A stretch of DNA of 64,000 bases from Chrysemys picta bellii (lineage: Eukaryota > Chordata > Testudines > Emydidae), in NCBI RefSeq assembly GCF_011386835.1, contig NC_088800.1, positions 19,192,572-19,256,571 of the forward strand, written 5' to 3'. Of this stretch, positions 62,892 through 64,000 are shown in pieces. Every line of letters starts with the position of its first letter. Position 1 is the first letter of the stretch. The position numbers and the translations under genes are program-made. The notes below the pieces were generated by a model. The model saw only the letters and a list, made by a program, of their open reading frames with translations. It had not been told where the DNA came from and made no database searches.

Positions 62892-63083
62892 TACACCTTT
62901 ACCCAGATATAACGCAACCCGATATAACATGAATTCGGATACAACGCAGTAAAGCAGCGCTCCGTGGAGGCAGGGCTGCGCACTCCGGTGGATCAAAGCA
63001 AGTTCGATATAACACGGTTTCACCTATAACGCAGTAAGATTTTTTGGCTCCCGAGGACAGCATTATATCGGGGTAGAGGTATA
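62892..63083. mobile_element. Tigger-like MITE inserted in the Harbinger transposase
   Basis: Element 62894-63081 with ends CACCTTTACCCAGATATAAC and TTATATCGGGGTAGAGGTA, flanked by TA. Internal GATATAACACGG and CACCTATAACGCAG are mirror motifs. It sits between TTTGATTCA and GAAGGGTACAGCAGGCAGC, both Harbinger sequence. Confidence 0.8.
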
Positions 63084-63991
63084 TATGAAGGGTACAGCAG
63101 GCAGCTATGACCATGAGGATATTTTTCTCACTGAGGTCCAACCTGCTGAGAAGACAGTGCCAGAGCCCCTTTAAGCACCCAAAGGCACATTCAAGAGTCA
63201 TTCTGCACCCGCTGAGCCTGTTGTTGAAGCACTCCTTGCTGCTGTCAAGGTGGCAGGTGTAAGGCTCCATGAGCCACAGGAACAAGGGGAAGGCTGGGTC
63301 TCCCAGGATCACCATTGGCATTTCCACATCCACAATGATAATCCTCTGGTCTGGAAAGAAAGTCCCTGCTTGCAGCTTTCTGTACAGGCCTGTGATTCTA
63401 AAGATGTGTGCGTCACGCACTTTCCCTGACCAGCCTGCATTGATGTCGGTGAAACAACCCCAGTGATCCACTAGCGCTAGCAATACCATAGAAAAGTAGC
63501 CCATTCTGTTAATATACTCCATCGCAAGGTGGTCTGGGGCCAAAATGGGAATAGGCATGCCATCTATCGCTCCACTGTAGTTAGGGAATCCTATTACTGC
63601 AAAACCATTCACTATTTCACACACATGGCCCAGAGTCACAGTCCTTTGTAGCAGGCAGCAATTAATGGTCCTGCTCTCTTGTGCAACCCCCACAGTGGAT
63701 TTCCCCACTCCAAACTGATTTGTGACTGATCGGTAGCAGCTTCCAAACAGCGATCGCCACTCACTTCTCCACTGTTAATGCAGCTCTCATTTCGATGTTC
63801 CTGCGCTGGAGAACTGGAGTGAGCTCCACACACAGTCCCAGGAAAGCGGCTCTGCGCATCCAAAAGTTCTGCAGCCACTGCTTATCATCCCATACCTGCA
63901 TAATGATGCAATCCCACCAATCAGTCCTTGGTTCTGGGCTTGAGAAACGACGGTCCACCATGTGCAGCTGCTCCATGAATGTCAGCAGCAA
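63084..63991 (-). pseudogene. HARBI1-like DDE transposase, best-preserved copy, cut by a MITE
   Basis: A 269-codon ORF (62899-63708) begins MGKSTVGVAQES and contains GAIDGMPIPILAPDHLAMEY (first Asp), GCFTDINAGWSGKVRDAHIF (second Asp), VDVEMPMVILGDPAFPLFLW, and MTLECAFGCLKGLWHCLLSR (Glu), so the DDE positions are all kept. After ILMVIAACCTLHIY the frame runs into the inserted MITE. Upstream, the N-terminal part (63761-63991: FMEQLHMVDRRFSSPEPRTD, WLQNFWMRRAAFLGLCVELT) is separated by a stop and frameshift near 63750. HARBI1-type proteins move Harbinger DNA. This copy is probably inactive. Confidence 0.85.
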
Positions 63992-64000
63992 TCTTGAATT

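Larger units (their letters stand above)
62588..64000. mobile_element. Harbinger DNA transposon, third copy, runs off the window
   Basis: From AAGGGAAAGTGAGAAAG (62588) the sequence parallels the copy at 32015-37403 from about 34122 on: the end of the Myb/SANT-like gene on the plus strand, then the transposase on the minus strand to the window edge. Everything left of 62588 that the other copy has is missing, so this copy is truncated there. It is interrupted by the MITE at 62894-63081. Confidence 0.8.

Overview
This window is vertebrate (amniote) nuclear DNA, not a bacterial or viral genome. The only cellular gene I can support is TRPM7, the ion channel and alpha-kinase. It lies on the minus strand and is spread over 20 exons with consensus splice sites. 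The repeat content suggests a reptile, most likely a turtle: several families of non-autonomous hAT elements, Harbinger elements with HARBI1-like transposase and Myb/SANT-like ORFs, Penelope-like elements with a GIY-YIG domain, CR1-type LINE tails, pogo/Tigger-like elements and a MIR-like CORE-SINE. The species call is inference from repeat style and has not been tested.

TRPM7 layout: the gene runs from high to low coordinates. The first exon seen (called exon 2, 39879-39958) encodes the residues right after the initiator Met. The ATG exon is not visible, so intron 1 is at least 24 kb. Exons 3-17 encode the cytoplasmic N-terminal melastatin/SLOG half. Exons 18-21 encode the pre-S1 region and membrane segments S1 to S4. 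The window ends inside exon 21, so the pore, coiled coil and kinase lie beyond coordinate 1. All 20 exons join in one open frame of about 996 codons with matching phases, so this looks like a functional gene and not a retrocopy.

Repeat layout: 887-2202 is a hAT-type element swollen by a C-rich minisatellite. About 9060-12230 is a decayed non-LTR retrotransposon (endonuclease plus reverse transcriptase) carrying its own insertions. 23920-26550 holds two Penelope-like copies. 32015-37403 is a nested Harbinger element. 43620-44350 is an LTR-retrotransposon remnant. 46215-48572 is a hAT element with a second hAT element inserted in it. 53400-54856 is a second copy of that inner hAT. 55580-59110 is another Harbinger. 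About 62588-64000 is a third Harbinger, split by a Tigger-like MITE and running off the window. Many insertions have target-site duplications that can be read directly.

Most unusual signal: the inner hAT family (46824-48464 and 53400-54856). Both copies are built as a large inverted repeat. The C-terminal part of the hAT transposase is present in both orientations around a single transposase core, and both copies keep an ORF that runs from the antisense arm into the core. I see no defence system, operon or other new multi-gene machinery here.
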